Positions 1 to 8,015 of a DNA stretch of 64,000 bases are shown one piece after another. Every line of letters starts with the position of its first letter. The first letter of the stretch is position 1. Under the pieces are notes generated by a model. The model was not told where the DNA came from, made no database searches, and saw nothing but the letters and a program-made list of their open reading frames with translations. A program made the translations under genes and the position numbers. The DNA comes from Bacillota bacterium. Lineage in GTDB: Bacteria > Bacillota > Clostridia > Lachnospirales > Lachnospiraceae. The DNA lies in the NCBI GenBank assembly GCA_023392615.1, contig JAEVYT010000030.1, forward strand, positions 767,587 to 831,586. The letters are read 5' to 3'.

Positions 1-328
1 TGTGACCATACACACGTGATTTACGAAAGATTAATGAAAATCCTACACTTAGACAAAATGCTGTGAATAATGCCGGCCAAGGAGTGAATTTCTCGATATG
101 AAGTTCTTTGCTAAATAGGATTGCTATAAATGCGATTGGGAAAAAAATGCCCCAAAAATCAATATAAATCAAGCTTTTTAATGTAATACCACCAAGAATC
201 ACAGATGCTACGATGGTAAACGCATTTACATTTGATAAAGCATCATGGAAAAATCCAAATTGGTTTAATAAAATTAATACGGCTGCTATAATAAATAACA
301 ATCCCCAATAGGTTTCTCTTCTTTTCAT
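1..328 (-). CDS. LiaF-like membrane protein, 3' end outside window
   Basis: Partial gene of 109 codons, open to the left edge. It starts MKRRETYWGLLFIIAAVLIL and has three to four short hydrophobic helices separated by one or two residues of loop, as in the LiaF transmembrane domain (DUF5668 type). The ATG shares an ATGA overlap with the stop of the LytTR gene, so the two are translationally coupled. A LytTR regulator next to a small LiaF-type membrane protein is a common Firmicute pair thought to sense envelope or membrane state; the signal here is unknown. The C-terminal domain is not visible, so the family call rests on the membrane part and the neighbour. Confidence 0.6.
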   Translation of the reverse strand, partial: MKRRETYWGLLFIIAAVLILLNQFGFFHDALSNVNAFTIVASVILGGITLKSLIYIDFWGIFFPIAFIAILFSKELHIEKFTPWPALFTAFCLSVGFSLIFRKSRVYGH

Positions 329-786
329 ATACTTTTCCTCTTTTCTTCTAATCTACATTTTAATGATTTATAATATAATCTGGAGACATAAACTTGTTTA
401 TGTGTTCCTATGAACTGTACCTCGCTGGAAGCAGTAAGATTTCTGGAAATTGAATAAATTTGATTTACGTTTAGGATAGTTGATTTTGAAACTCTCATAA
501 AATATCCAGGTAACTTTTCTTCTAATTCGTATAGACGATATGTAGTCTCAAAAATGTTATTCGCCGTATGTGCACTAATACAGTTATCAGCAGTCTCAAA
601 AAAAAGAATGCTTTCAAGTGGCATATAATATTCTACATTTCCCTTGTATAACATAAGATGCTGAGAACCCCTTGTAATATCCATCAGGGCATCGTAGACC
701 TTCTGGGTCTTATCATCTAATATGTTACTACGAATTATAATCTCATCTTCTTTCAGATTTTCATCAATTTCAACTCTTACTTTCAT
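325..786 (-). CDS. LytTR-domain DNA-binding regulator without receiver domain
   Basis: A protein of 153 residues. Residues about 45-150 match the LytTR DNA-binding fold: an ILFFETADNCISAHT strand pair, the YRLYELEEKLPGYFMRVSKS stretch, then a VNQI segment. The first 40 residues are charged and contain no phosphorylatable receiver domain, so control must come by another route, plausibly the coupled membrane protein downstream. A Shine-Dalgarno GGAG lies about 9 bases before the ATG. It likely regulates its own two-gene operon; targets elsewhere cannot be read from the sequence. Confidence 0.85.
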   Translation of the reverse strand: MKVRVEIDENLKEDEIIIRSNILDDKTQKVYDALMDITRGSQHLMLYKGNVEYYMPLESILFFETADNCISAHTANNIFETTYRLYELEEKLPGYFMRVSKSTILNVNQIYSISRNLTASSEVQFIGTHKQVYVSRLYYKSLKCRLEEKRKSI

Positions 787-806
787 TTGCTCATCTCCAT
801 AATCCT

Positions 807-834
807 ATTATAATTATTGAAATAAATATGTAAA
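807..834 (-). promoter_or_regulatory. Candidate promoter of the LytTR operon
   Basis: On the minus strand TTTACA (829-834) is separated by 16 bases from a perfect TATAAT (807-812), 20 bases before the LytTR start codon. The untranslated leader would be very short. Confidence 0.5.
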
Positions 835-977
835 TAGATAAAAACTAAGAGGTAAATTAGTTGATGCAAGTGGTAAGTAATAATTCCTATCGTGTTTTAT
901 CAATTTAAAAGCTATATTCTGTCTGCTTAGTATATAAATGAGCTAATCATGCACAGGCGTCCTTCCATCATTATACA

Positions 978-1154
978 TTAATTAAATTGTTTTTCCAAGA
1001 AATCTACTTTATTAATCATGTTGGGATAAAAAACATGGCCGTAATTGCATGTAAAAGCATTTGAGGTGGTTTGTTTAGTCTCTTCAATCATAATTTCATC
1101 CTTAGCATTGTATCAAGTGAGAACTAAGCTTGCACATGCGGCACCGATTTCAAT
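978..1154 (-). pseudogene. Degraded C-terminal gene fragment, unknown family
   Basis: A 59-codon reading frame with normal-looking protein composition ends in a proper stop (978-980) but has no start codon and carries an in-frame TGA at 1113-1115. The downstream part reads SNAFTCNYGHVFYPNMINKV near its end, which looks like folded-protein sequence rather than random translation. I do not recognise the family. It lies in a 640-base stretch without intact genes. Chance cannot be excluded for a frame this short. Confidence 0.3.
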
Positions 1155-1161
1155 TTAGTTT

Positions 1162-1197
1162 AGCTTAACAACTCTTGGTGTAGGATCATCAACTGGT
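1162..1197 (+). pseudogene. Possible remnant of a BIG2-type domain copy
   Basis: Read in the frame starting AGC TTA ACA, this translates to SLTTLGVGSSTG, closely matching KLTTLEVGSTTT at the start of the first Ig-like repeat in the gene 270 bases downstream. About 22 of 27 bases match over the core. The frame continues about 20 codons without further similarity. It is probably debris of a duplicated copy; the match is short. Confidence 0.25.
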
Positions 1198-1314
1198 TCA
1201 TGTTCGGAAATGCTTGTGTCAAACGATGTATCAGTCCTTTTTGATGGTATATTCGGAACACAGAAAAGTTAAATATATTTTTATATCAAATTTCATACTA
1301 ATTATTATTGAATA

Positions 1315-1343
1315 TTGCATTTGGAAATATAATACTTTATAAT
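1315..1343 (+). promoter_or_regulatory. Sigma-A promoter of the Ig-like protein gene
   Basis: TTGCAT (1315-1320), a 17-base spacer and TATAAT (1338-1343) stand about 85 bases before the start codon. The leader carries a tandem repeat of about 13 bases (CTACAAAATTATG type) just before a GGGGG ribosome binding site. Confidence 0.65.
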
Positions 1344-1427
1344 GGAACCTAGTGTAGATGTAATAGCTAAAATGATACATATTTTCTACTACAAAATTAT
1401 GCTACAAAATTATATGGGGGTAATAAC

Positions 1428-2939
1428 ATGAAGAAGTACATATCATATTTTTTAGCGATTTGCTTAATCGCATCTTTGCTTATCTTTCCTTCTCAGACCA
1501 ATTCAAAGGTTGCTGAGGCAGCTACTATTTCATTAAAGGCAAAACTTACAACTCTTGAGGTAGGATCGACAACGACTCTTTCAATATCAGGAACCAAGAA
1601 AAAGGTATCCTGGTCAAGTAGTAACAAGAGCTATGTTAAAGTTGACACAAAAGGCAAGGTAACCGCTGTAAAAAAAGGATCAGCAACAATTACTGCAACA
1701 GTAAGCGGTAAAAAGTTAAAACTTAAAATTAACGTTGTGGAAAAAACCGCATTGAGTTGTTCATCTATTACTCTTAATGTTGGTAAAAGAGACTTTGTAA
1801 GAGTGAATGGTAAAGATACTGGTGCTATTAAAACTGCTACTTGGACCACAAGTGCTCCAAAAGTAGCATCTGTTGACAAAACAGGAGTTATAACAGGTAT
1901 TAAAAAAGGAACTGCTACAATTACAGCATCCATTCATGGTAAAAAATATAGCTGCAAGGTAACAGTTAATGATAAAATCGCTTTATCTAACACGGCTCTC
2001 ACACTAACGCAAGGGAAAACACAGGCATTATCTTTTAAAAATGTTAAATGTCGTGCGATATGGTCATCAAATAATAAGAACGTAGCTTATGTATCCTATG
2101 ACGGTATCGTAACCGCTGTTGGTAAAGGTACTGCAATTATCACCGGTAGAATTGATGGAGTTGATTATCCATGTAAAGTTACAGTGATGAATTTATCAAG
2201 TACTAATCAAACTTCACAGCTCGTATTCGTAGGGGATAAAACAACGAAACTTGCATTACCGGCTAATGCAACGGGTTTGGTTGCATGGACCTCAGATAAC
2301 CCTTCTGCAGTTGGGGTAGATAACGGAACTTTGAATGTAATAAAAGTCGGTAGTGCAACAGTAACCGCTACCATAGGTACTGCAAAATATACATATTTTA
2401 TTGTAGCCGTTAGTGCAGCAAATCCGTTTGTTAAGGTTGGTAATGATGTTGCTACTGGTCAAAGCTTTGGTACATTACATTTTTCTACTCCAAAAAGCTG
2501 GAGTTATGAGGGAGATGTTATTGAGGGTACATACGAGGGAATGGGATCTCCTACCGAAGATAGTATGTCATATTTATCAATCAGTATCACTAATACCGGA
2601 AAAAAAGCTCCAGATTATTATACCGTAAAGAAAAAATTTGAAAAAGAGTTTTCTCTATCTGCTATGAAGAAAGAATTAGAAGATCTATTAGGCGATTCGG
2701 ATTCTGGCATGAAATTTTCGATTGCTAACTTTAAACAAGTTACTCTTCCGACCAATATCGGTAATGTGCTAAGAACTGATGTTACTATGAAAATGGGAGG
2801 AATAAGTATAAGTACAACAGCATACTCATTTGTCTTCGATCAATATGAAGTAACAGTAACTGTAATGGATTTAGGTGGTAATCCCATTTCACAAAATTCA
2901 ATACTTTCCATAGTAAATACCTTCTATGTTCAAAATTAA
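1428..2939 (+). CDS. Secreted protein with bacterial Ig-like (BIG2) repeats
   Basis: A protein of 503 residues. Residues 1-31 form a signal peptide (MKKYIS, hydrophobic core, VAEAA cleavage region). Three clear BIG2 repeats follow at about 34-103, 104-180 and 181-253, each with the VSWSS or TWTTS strand, a V(D)..G.V.AVKKG turn and an ATIT strand. A more diverged fourth lies at about 258-330. Residues 335-503 are a separate alpha/beta domain I cannot name. There is no LPXTG, SLH or membrane anchor at the C terminus, so it is probably released or held non-covalently at the cell surface. BIG2 domains serve mostly as adhesive or spacer modules. It is monocistronic, with its own promoter and terminator. 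Confidence 0.85.
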   Translation: MKKYISYFLAICLIASLLIFPSQTNSKVAEAATISLKAKLTTLEVGSTTTLSISGTKKKVSWSSSNKSYVKVDTKGKVTAVKKGSATITATVSGKKLKLKINVVEKTALSCSSITLNVGKRDFVRVNGKDTGAIKTATWTTSAPKVASVDKTGVITGIKKGTATITASIHGKKYSCKVTVNDKIALSNTALTLTQGKTQALSFKNVKCRAIWSSNNKNVAYVSYDGIVTAVGKGTAIITGRIDGVDYPCKVTVMNLSSTNQTSQLVFVGDKTTKLALPANATGLVAWTSDNPSAVGVDNGTLNVIKVGSATVTATIGTAKYTYFIVAVSAANPFVKVGNDVATGQSFGTLHFSTPKSWSYEGDVIEGTYEGMGSPTEDSMSYLSISITNTGKKAPDYYTVKKKFEKEFSLSAMKKELEDLLGDSDSGMKFSIANFKQVTLPTNIGNVLRTDVTMKMGGISISTTAYSFVFDQYEVTVTVMDLGGNPISQNSILSIVNTFYVQN

Positions 2940-3088
2940 TCTTGGGGATAAAATAAAGAATAAGTGTTATTAATCTGACATTTAAATGAGATAAAAGTTT
3001 ATTCTGATTAATACTATTTGATTTTTGACCTATACGGTTTTTGCAGAACATGCAAGTAATAGACAGCCAAACGAGAAATATTCATTAA

Positions 3089-3129
3089 CAATAAAAGAGA
3101 AACACGCATAGCGTGTTTCTCTTTTATTG
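3089..3129. terminator. Bidirectional terminator, 19 bp perfect stem
   Basis: A perfect 19-base inverted repeat (left arm 3089-3107, right arm 3111-3129) has a 3-base loop and A/T-rich outer ends. It serves the Ig-like gene on the plus strand and the yneA-like gene on the minus strand, overlapping the latter's stop codon. Confidence 0.85.
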
Positions 3130-3492
3130 TGGAGTTGCTTTTGATGTTGATGATTTATAATAAGGAACAATAATATAATTGCCGGCATGGATATCATCAC
3201 TGGTTAACCCATTGGCTGATTTGATTTCTTTTATGTAGGCATTCATGTCTGAATAGTTATCACTAAAATAATCTGAGGCAATACCCCATAGAGTGTCACC
3301 ACTCTTCACTTCCACGCTTGTAACTAACTTGATACTTTCTTTGTTGCTCTGAGCAGTTACGGTTTTTGCGATAAATCCAACAGATATTAAAAGTAGGATT
3401 ATTAATAGTGCAATTGCCATACTCCAAATTCTTTTCTTATTGGCCACATAATAATGCTGCCCTTCTGCCATCCTATATGTTGTTCTATTCAT
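3124..3492 (-). CDS. LysM membrane protein, YneA-like SOS cell-division inhibitor
   Basis: A protein of 122 residues from the ATG at 3492, chosen because GGGAGG lies 7 bases upstream; an in-frame ATG at 3498 is too close to that site. A single membrane helix covers about residues 21-42 (IALLIILLLISVGFIA), followed by an extracytoplasmic LysM domain (SGDTLWGIASDYFSD to IIVPYY) for peptidoglycan binding. Divergent placement next to lexA, with LexA boxes in the shared intergenic region, is the arrangement of Bacillus yneA, whose product delays division during DNA damage. That role is inferred from architecture and position. Its promoter spacer contains a LexA box. Confidence 0.75.
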   Translation of the reverse strand: MNRTTYRMAEGQHYYVANKKRIWSMAIALLIILLLISVGFIAKTVTAQSNKESIKLVTSVEVKSGDTLWGIASDYFSDNYSDMNAYIKEIKSANGLTSDDIHAGNYIIVPYYKSSTSKATPQ

Positions 3493-3601
3493 ATACATAC
3501 CTCCCGATATAATTATCGATAATTGCATCAATCATTTTCATCATTATAATATGGGTCACGGTCATCAGATGTCTCGGTTTAATATATTTTTTTAATTTTT
3601 T

Positions 3602-3728
3602 CGAACGTATGATGCGAACATTTGTTTTGTTGTTATAATTATATGACACGAACATCTGTTTGTCAACATTAAATCGAACATATATTCCTTTTTGCAAACA
3701 TTTTTTCGGTTTTCAGAACATTCGTTTT
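3602..3728. promoter_or_regulatory. Cluster of LexA (SOS) boxes between yneA-like gene and lexA
   Basis: Gram-positive LexA boxes follow CGAAC-N4-GTTYG. Here CGAACATCTGTTTG (3649-3662) is the best. CGAACATTTGTTTT (3615-3628), CGAACATATATTCC (3675-3688) and AGAACATTCGTTTT (3715-3728) have one or two deviations. Weak or half sites start at 3602 (CGAACGTATG) and 3695. The 3715 box overlaps the lexA -35 element and the 3649 box lies within the yneA core promoter, so each gene has its own operator plus extra sites between. Confidence 0.85.
3638..3666 (-). promoter_or_regulatory. Consensus promoter of the yneA-like gene
   Basis: On the minus strand a perfect TTGACA (3661-3666) and perfect TATAAT (3638-3643) are 17 bases apart. 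The LexA box at 3649-3662 sits between the two elements, so bound LexA would exclude RNA polymerase. Confidence 0.8.
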
Positions 3729-3755
3729 GCATTTTCTTGGGTGTTATGTTATAAT
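3727..3755 (+). promoter_or_regulatory. lexA promoter
   Basis: TTGCAT (3727-3732), 17 bases and TATAAT (3750-3755), with a LexA box overlapping the -35. This is the expected autoregulatory layout. Confidence 0.75.
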
Positions 3756-3787
3756 GAAGCAAATAAGGAATGGAGGCCGACATATTT

Positions 3788-4405
3788 ATGGGGTATGGTA
3801 GAATAAGTAATAAACAGAAAGAAATACTGGAATATTTGAAATCTCAGATTATTAATAAAGGATATCCGCCGGCTGTACGTGAAATATGCGAAGCAGTAAA
3901 GTTGAAGTCGACCTCATCAGTGCACTCCCATCTTGAGACGTTGGAGAAGAACGGTTACATTAGAAGAGATCCTTCTAAACCTCGTGCCATAGAGATCATC
4001 GATGATGAATTTAATTTAACCAGACGTGAATTAGTGAATGTACCTATTATTGGTACAATCACAGCGGGGCAGCCTATTCTTGCTGTAGAGAATGTAGACA
4101 GTTACTTTCCGATTCCATCCGAATATATGCCGAATGAAGATACTTTTATGCTTAAGGTCAAGGGAGAAAGTATGATTAATGCAGGCATATATAACGGTGA
4201 TAATATTCTGGTTCAACGTCAGTCCCATGCTAAGAATGGCGATTATGTTGTAGCGTTACTTGATGAGGAAGTTACGGTTAAGACTTTTTATAAAGAGAAT
4301 GGCTTCTATCGTCTTCAACCAGAGAATGATACGATGGAACCGATCATCGTATCTGATCTTAAAATTCTTGGTAAAGTTATTGGATTATTTCGTATGTATA
4401 ACTAG
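3788..4405 (+). CDS. lexA: LexA repressor
   Basis: SOS transcriptional repressor and RecA-stimulated autoprotease, 205 residues. The start at 3788 is chosen because GGAGG (3772-3776) precedes it and MGYGRISNKQ matches family N termini; the upstream in-frame ATG at 3770 has no proper site. The winged helix covers residues about 1-65, with recognition segment SSVHSHLETLEKNGYI. The cleavage bond is A93-G94 in TITAGQP, with catalytic Ser128 (KGESM) and Lys165 (EVTVKTF). All key residues are present, so it should be functional. It is autoregulated through LexA boxes in the divergent intergenic region. Confidence 0.97.
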   Translation: MGYGRISNKQKEILEYLKSQIINKGYPPAVREICEAVKLKSTSSVHSHLETLEKNGYIRRDPSKPRAIEIIDDEFNLTRRELVNVPIIGTITAGQPILAVENVDSYFPIPSEYMPNEDTFMLKVKGESMINAGIYNGDNILVQRQSHAKNGDYVVALLDEEVTVKTFYKENGFYRLQPENDTMEPIIVSDLKILGKVIGLFRMYN

Positions 4406-4448
4406 TCCGTTACATATTCGGGAATTTCACCAAAATAATATGCACGTT

Positions 4449-4490
4449 AAGAGGGGCAGCCGCACTAGATGCGTAGCTGCCTCTCTTTTC
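4449..4490 (+). terminator. lexA terminator
   Basis: A 12-base stem (AAGAGGGGCAGC with GCTGCCTCTCTT) around a 16-base loop is followed by TTTT. Confidence 0.8.
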
Positions 4491-4562
4491 ATTTAATTGA
4501 AGAATTCTTCAAAAATTAAAATATTATATATAGATCATAAAAGAAAGCCCCTCCACCTCTTA

Positions 4563-4943
4563 TTATCCCAATAGTAGCATAACAATCAATATGTATACTA
4601 AATAAGAAGCAATTGTTATTCCAAGAATACATAAGATTTTTAAAATTAAAGATATTTTACTTCTTAAAACCCTGAGGTTAGTCATTGAACCAAGTACGCC
4701 AAGAAGGCCTCCGATTGCTCCGCCCACAAATAAGAGAATCATTGGAATTCCAACCAGAAAATACTGATAAATCTTTAACTTTGGAGCTAGTAAAATTTCT
4801 TTGGTGTCTATTAAAACTTTTGGTACAAGATCTATTCCGTTTGGCTTTAAGTAGATTCTTTTTGTTTCTCCATTATAAAGTTCAAATTGAAAAGGCTTGC
4901 CTTTTTCATTAAGCCTCTTAAATATATATGTGCATGTACCGCA
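4563..4943 (-). pseudogene. 5'-truncated small membrane protein
   Basis: An open frame of about 126 codons has a genuine stop but no start; upstream it meets a TGA at 4944-4946 inside IS30-derived sequence. The readable part contains a KGKPFQFELYNGETKRIYLK strand region, one hydrophobic segment with the glycine motif GGAIGGLLGVLGS, and a second C-terminal helix. The 5' end appears to have been lost where the transposase remnant joins it. The family is not recognised; the surviving part resembles DUF-type two-helix membrane proteins. Confidence 0.5.
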
Positions 4944-5152
4944 TCATATATATTTTTAAGTAAGGAGCATTTACTTATTTTTTCACAGCAATTGCAGATG
5001 TAAGGGACACGGAAGCGCGTAGTACAGATTTCAAGAAGAAAGTCCGAGCAGTTATCTTTGCAAGAAGAACACAGTTTGCAATAGATTGTAGTTTTCCTTG
5101 TACAGTTTTTACCGCAAATGCTCTTACACCTGCAGTTGAACCGATTTTTACA
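4932..5152 (-). pseudogene. IS30-family transposase N-terminal remnant
   Basis: In one minus frame the translation has the cysteine pattern of clostridial IS30-type transposases: CKNRFNCRCKSICGKNCTRK, then YCKLCSSCKDNC, then PYICNCCEKISKC and a Y.A..AH segment. This is the region preceding the catalytic core. The DDE catalytic domain is absent and the frame passes without interruption into unrelated sequence near 4930. No terminal inverted repeats are evident. It is a dead fragment. Confidence 0.65.
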
Positions 5153-5409
5153 TAACGCCTTAATATTAAATTTATAAACATATAAAAAAGTTGTATACAT
5201 TAAATATATTTCAAAATAAGTTCATAAATATCCTTATTGCGAAGATATGAAATTAGTAAACATGCTAAAAACCAAAAAAATTTAGTTAATATGTATTATA
5301 TTTTGGTTCGATTTATATTGTAATTGTAAAAAATATACACTAAAATATAATTGAGCAGTATCATTTGGAGTAATATTTAATATAATAATACTACAAAGGG
5401 GTGAATGAT

Positions 5410-5634
5410 ATGATAAATATAACCAATATTAAAACGGAAATAGATATTCAATCAAAACATCCGCATGTAAAAACACAAGTGAAGGGAAGTATTAAGACAT
5501 ACGTTAAGGTAAATATTGAAAACGAACTATATTATCTCAAAAACGGAAAATACCCGGATAGTTCAATAGAATTTAGAATACCCGAAGAGATTAGTGAAAG
5601 GGCAATTGAAATTGAAGAAAAATTAATAAAATGA
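5410..5634 (+). CDS. Small hypothetical protein
   Basis: A 74-residue protein from ATG 5410 (AAAGGGG ends 8 bases upstream); a GTG at 5401 is in frame but overlaps the ribosome binding site. It is soluble and charged, rich in Ile, Lys and Glu, with an alternating beta-type N-terminal half and a helical end (SERAIEIEEKLIK). It has no signal peptide or known motif. It stands alone between transposon debris and the rsfS operon. A real gene is likely from its ribosome binding site and composition, but the function is unknown. Confidence 0.5.
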   Translation: MINITNIKTEIDIQSKHPHVKTQVKGSIKTYVKVNIENELYYLKNGKYPDSSIEFRIPEEISERAIEIEEKLIK

Positions 5635-5741
5635 GCGATGACATAAATTAAAGGAATACTGCTCTCCTTTTATCCCTTACCTGCTTATTACTAAATACAG
5701 TACAAAATATTTATGACCCAATATTTTGCCTTTCATATATA

Positions 5742-5802
5742 ATGGCTCTGTGAAATGTATGAGAATAACAATGGAGTTATCCGCATCGTTTCATAGAGCC
5801 AT
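5742..5802. repeat. Palindromic element, 27-28 bp imperfect stem
   Basis: The left arm begins ATGGCTCTGTGAAA and the right arm ends TTTCATAGAGCCAT. Pairing continues through ATGAGAATAAC with GTTATCCGCAT to a 6-base loop (AATGGA). No U-tract follows on either strand, so it is not a classic terminator although it lies just beyond the 3' end of rsfS. It may be a small palindromic repeat or an RNA-stabilising 3' hairpin. Confidence 0.6.
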
Positions 5803-5831
5803 ATTCTATGTCTAAATATGATGAATATCTG

Positions 5832-6191
5832 TTACTCGTTATCAAGTTCTTCTTTTGAAACTGATTTACCATCTCTCCAGATACGCTCCAGATTGTAGAA
5901 TAGACGGTCTTCTTTTGAGAATACATGAACTACGATATCGCCGTAATCCATAAGAATCCAGCTGGCAGAACGAACCCCTTCAATTCTCTTTGGTTCAAAA
6001 CCACCTCTACTTAACTTCTCCTCCACTGAACCAACTAATGCATCTACCTGAGAGGAGTTCGTACCATTAGCGATAATGAAGTAATCTGCAATTATGGAGA
6101 TATCCTTGATTTCAATAATCTGAATATCTTCTCCTTTTTTTTCATCCAATCCTTCATATGCTAATTTAACCATTTTCTTTGAAATATCCAT
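5832..6191 (-). CDS. rsfS: Ribosomal silencing factor RsfS
   Basis: A 119-residue protein of the RsfS/YbeB/Iojap family. It binds uL14 on the free 50S subunit and blocks joining with 30S, lowering translation in slow growth. Family motifs: DIS..ADYFIIANGTNSSQV, then VEGVRSASWILMDYGDIVVHVF (spelled here with IEGVRS) and the ERIWRDG end. Its length is typical. It is the last gene of the obgE-yhbY-nadD-yqeK-rsfS cluster, 134 bases after yqeK. Confidence 0.95.
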   Translation of the reverse strand: MDISKKMVKLAYEGLDEKKGEDIQIIEIKDISIIADYFIIANGTNSSQVDALVGSVEEKLSRGGFEPKRIEGVRSASWILMDYGDIVVHVFSKEDRLFYNLERIWRDGKSVSKEELDNE

Positions 6192-6325
6192 TAATAATAT
6201 ACCTGTACCTTTCTTAATTTCTATCGGTCAATTCAATTATATTAGTGTATTTTGCTTGATTATAAGATACTATCATTAATATACACTTATTCTTGTACTA
6301 TACTTTTTGTTAATCACAACGTTAC

Positions 6326-6901
6326 TTATAATATATTTAATAACTTTTTATAATATTGATAGGTTTCTGTTGTTGTTTGGTCAATTATACTGCCGGAGTT
6401 CTCTAGATATTGTACCATATTCTCAAGTACCAGATAAACTCCTTGATCTAAATTCTGATACACAGTTTTTCTTATCTCTTCGATACGAGGCAGTGGTCTG
6501 CGATATGGTTCAATGTAATCTGATACAAATATGATTTTTTCTAGTATGGACATGCCGGGCCTTCCGGTTGTGTGATAGGTAATCGCGTTGAGTATCTCTT
6601 TCTCTTCTATGCCATACTTTATTCTGGCATACAGAGCGCCAACTTTCGCATGAAGTAAGAAGGGACATTCTACTTCTACGTCAGTGATTGGAAGATGATT
6701 TAAGCGACATTCTTGTAATAACGCCTCATCTGATAAACACTTTGCACAATCGTGTAAAATTCCAGCCAACACTGCTTGTCGCTCGTTACAGCCGTATATT
6801 ATGGCCAAATCATGAGCTACTTCCTCAACGCCTGTGCTATGAACGTATCTCGATTCCTTAAGTGATTCCTTCAGCTTTTTATGGATTTGCTCCAACTCCA
6901 T
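6326..6901 (-). CDS. yqeK: YqeK, HD-domain Ap4A hydrolase
   Basis: A 191-residue HD-superfamily protein. The metal-binding set is visible: an early H in YVHSTGVEEVAHDLA, HD in GILHDCAK, H in PFLLHAKVGA and the D of VSDYIEP. The YqeK family hydrolyses diadenosine tetraphosphate symmetrically. It is adjacent to nadD with 12 bases between, the usual Firmicute order; in some relatives the two are fused. Part of the obgE-rsfS transcription unit. Confidence 0.92.
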   Translation of the reverse strand: MELEQIHKKLKESLKESRYVHSTGVEEVAHDLAIIYGCNERQAVLAGILHDCAKCLSDEALLQECRLNHLPITDVEVECPFLLHAKVGALYARIKYGIEEKEILNAITYHTTGRPGMSILEKIIFVSDYIEPYRRPLPRIEEIRKTVYQNLDQGVYLVLENMVQYLENSGSIIDQTTTETYQYYKKLLNIL

Positions 6902-6913
6902 ATCAGCTACCTC

Positions 6914-7522
6914 CTATATGGTAACGTATAGTTTATGATCTGTAATGTACCGAATCACAGCTTGTGGTAAATAATATCGAACTGTTTGAGAATTCTCAAT
7001 ACGATCCCTGATTTTAGCTGAAGCTATATCTAACATCGGCATCTGCATGAACTGAATCTTGGCTAGATAAGTCTGTTTCAGATAGTTCATATGAACCTTA
7101 ATGGTATCATAATCTGCATTATCTCTAGCGGCAACCAGTACCGTACAATATTCAAACACAACTTCCGGCTCCTTCCAGTGCTGCATCATGAATAGAGAGT
7201 CCGTCCCAACTATAAAAAAATATTCTGTATCGGGATTCTGCTGTTTCATTATTCGCAGAGTATCAGCTGTATATGTGAGCCCTTCACGATGTAATTCCAT
7301 CGTAGATAATTCAAAATGTGGATTATCTTTAATAGCAAGGTTCACCATATCCACACGCTGTTGTTCTGTCACTTGATTAGGCATCGCTTTATGCGGTGGG
7401 TTTTTTGAGGGCATAAATAGTACTTTATCTAAACCAGCCTGTTCATATGCATTTTCAGCGAGAAACAAATGACCTATATGAATTGGATTAAAGGTTCCGC
7501 CCATAATACCAATCTTCTTCAT
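6914..7522 (-). CDS. nadD: Nicotinate-nucleotide adenylyltransferase NadD
   Basis: Transfers AMP from ATP to nicotinate mononucleotide in NAD synthesis. It has 202 residues from the ATG at 7522, preceded by GGAG at 6-7 bases; a TTG further upstream is in frame but has no site. The nucleotidyltransferase signature GGTFNPIHIGHL is at residues 8-19 and the second motif SAKIRDRI is near the C terminus. Other family features: FMPSKNPPHK and FFIVGTDSL. Followed closely by yqeK. Confidence 0.96.
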   Translation of the reverse strand: MKKIGIMGGTFNPIHIGHLFLAENAYEQAGLDKVLFMPSKNPPHKAMPNQVTEQQRVDMVNLAIKDNPHFELSTMELHREGLTYTADTLRIMKQQNPDTEYFFIVGTDSLFMMQHWKEPEVVFEYCTVLVAARDNADYDTIKVHMNYLKQTYLAKIQFMQMPMLDIASAKIRDRIENSQTVRYYLPQAVIRYITDHKLYVTI

Positions 7523-7674
7523 AATTAGCTCCATTCTGTACAAACTTCATCACATAGTACACTAATGTTATCTTGATGCAATCATTCTCTCTACTTCACA
7601 TATTCATCTATTATGCAATATTTAATGTATAATAGATTGTGAAATTAAGTAGATCATAAAAAGTTTTACAAAGA

Positions 7675-7986
7675 TTATAACTTTTTAGATTTCTTCTCTT
7701 CCGGTAAGGTGATTTTCTTCTTGTCCTTTGATTCTTTATAAAGAACAATTTTTTTACCAATAACCTGTACGATTTCAGAATGTGTACGCTCGGCAAGTAT
7801 CTGCGCTAATTGTTTCGGATCATCGATACAATTTTTTAATACAGAAATTTTGATTAATTCTCTTGCTTCTAATGCTTCTGACACTCCCTCTGTAAGCTCC
7901 GGTGTTAAAGATGATTTTCCAATCTGATAGATTGGTTCTATTGTCATTGCAAGTCCCTTTAAATAAGCTCTTTGCTTTGTTGTCAT
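7675..7986 (-). CDS. yhbY: YhbY-family CRM RNA-binding protein
   Basis: A single CRM domain of about 95 residues with the family start LTTKQRAYLKG-like (MTTKQRAYLKGLAM), the GKSSLTPEL loop (GxxG-type turn) and the EIVQVIGKKIVLYK strand, plus a basic tail (KKKITLPEEKKSKK). CRM proteins associate with pre-50S ribosomes in E. coli. It sits 29 bases after obgE, itself a 50S assembly GTPase. Confidence 0.93.
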   Translation of the reverse strand: MTTKQRAYLKGLAMTIEPIYQIGKSSLTPELTEGVSEALEARELIKISVLKNCIDDPKQLAQILAERTHSEIVQVIGKKIVLYKESKDKKKITLPEEKKSKKL

Positions 7987-8015
7987 ATGTGGACCCCTTT
8001 CTTATATCTTATTAT

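Noticed and set aside
1631..1933. 100-codon minus-strand frame opposite the Ig-like gene
   Set aside because: Antisense shadow of the BIG2 repeats; no ribosome binding site.
2413..2628. 71-codon plus-strand frame inside the Ig-like gene
   Set aside because: Out-of-frame overlap with a well-supported gene; no independent signals.
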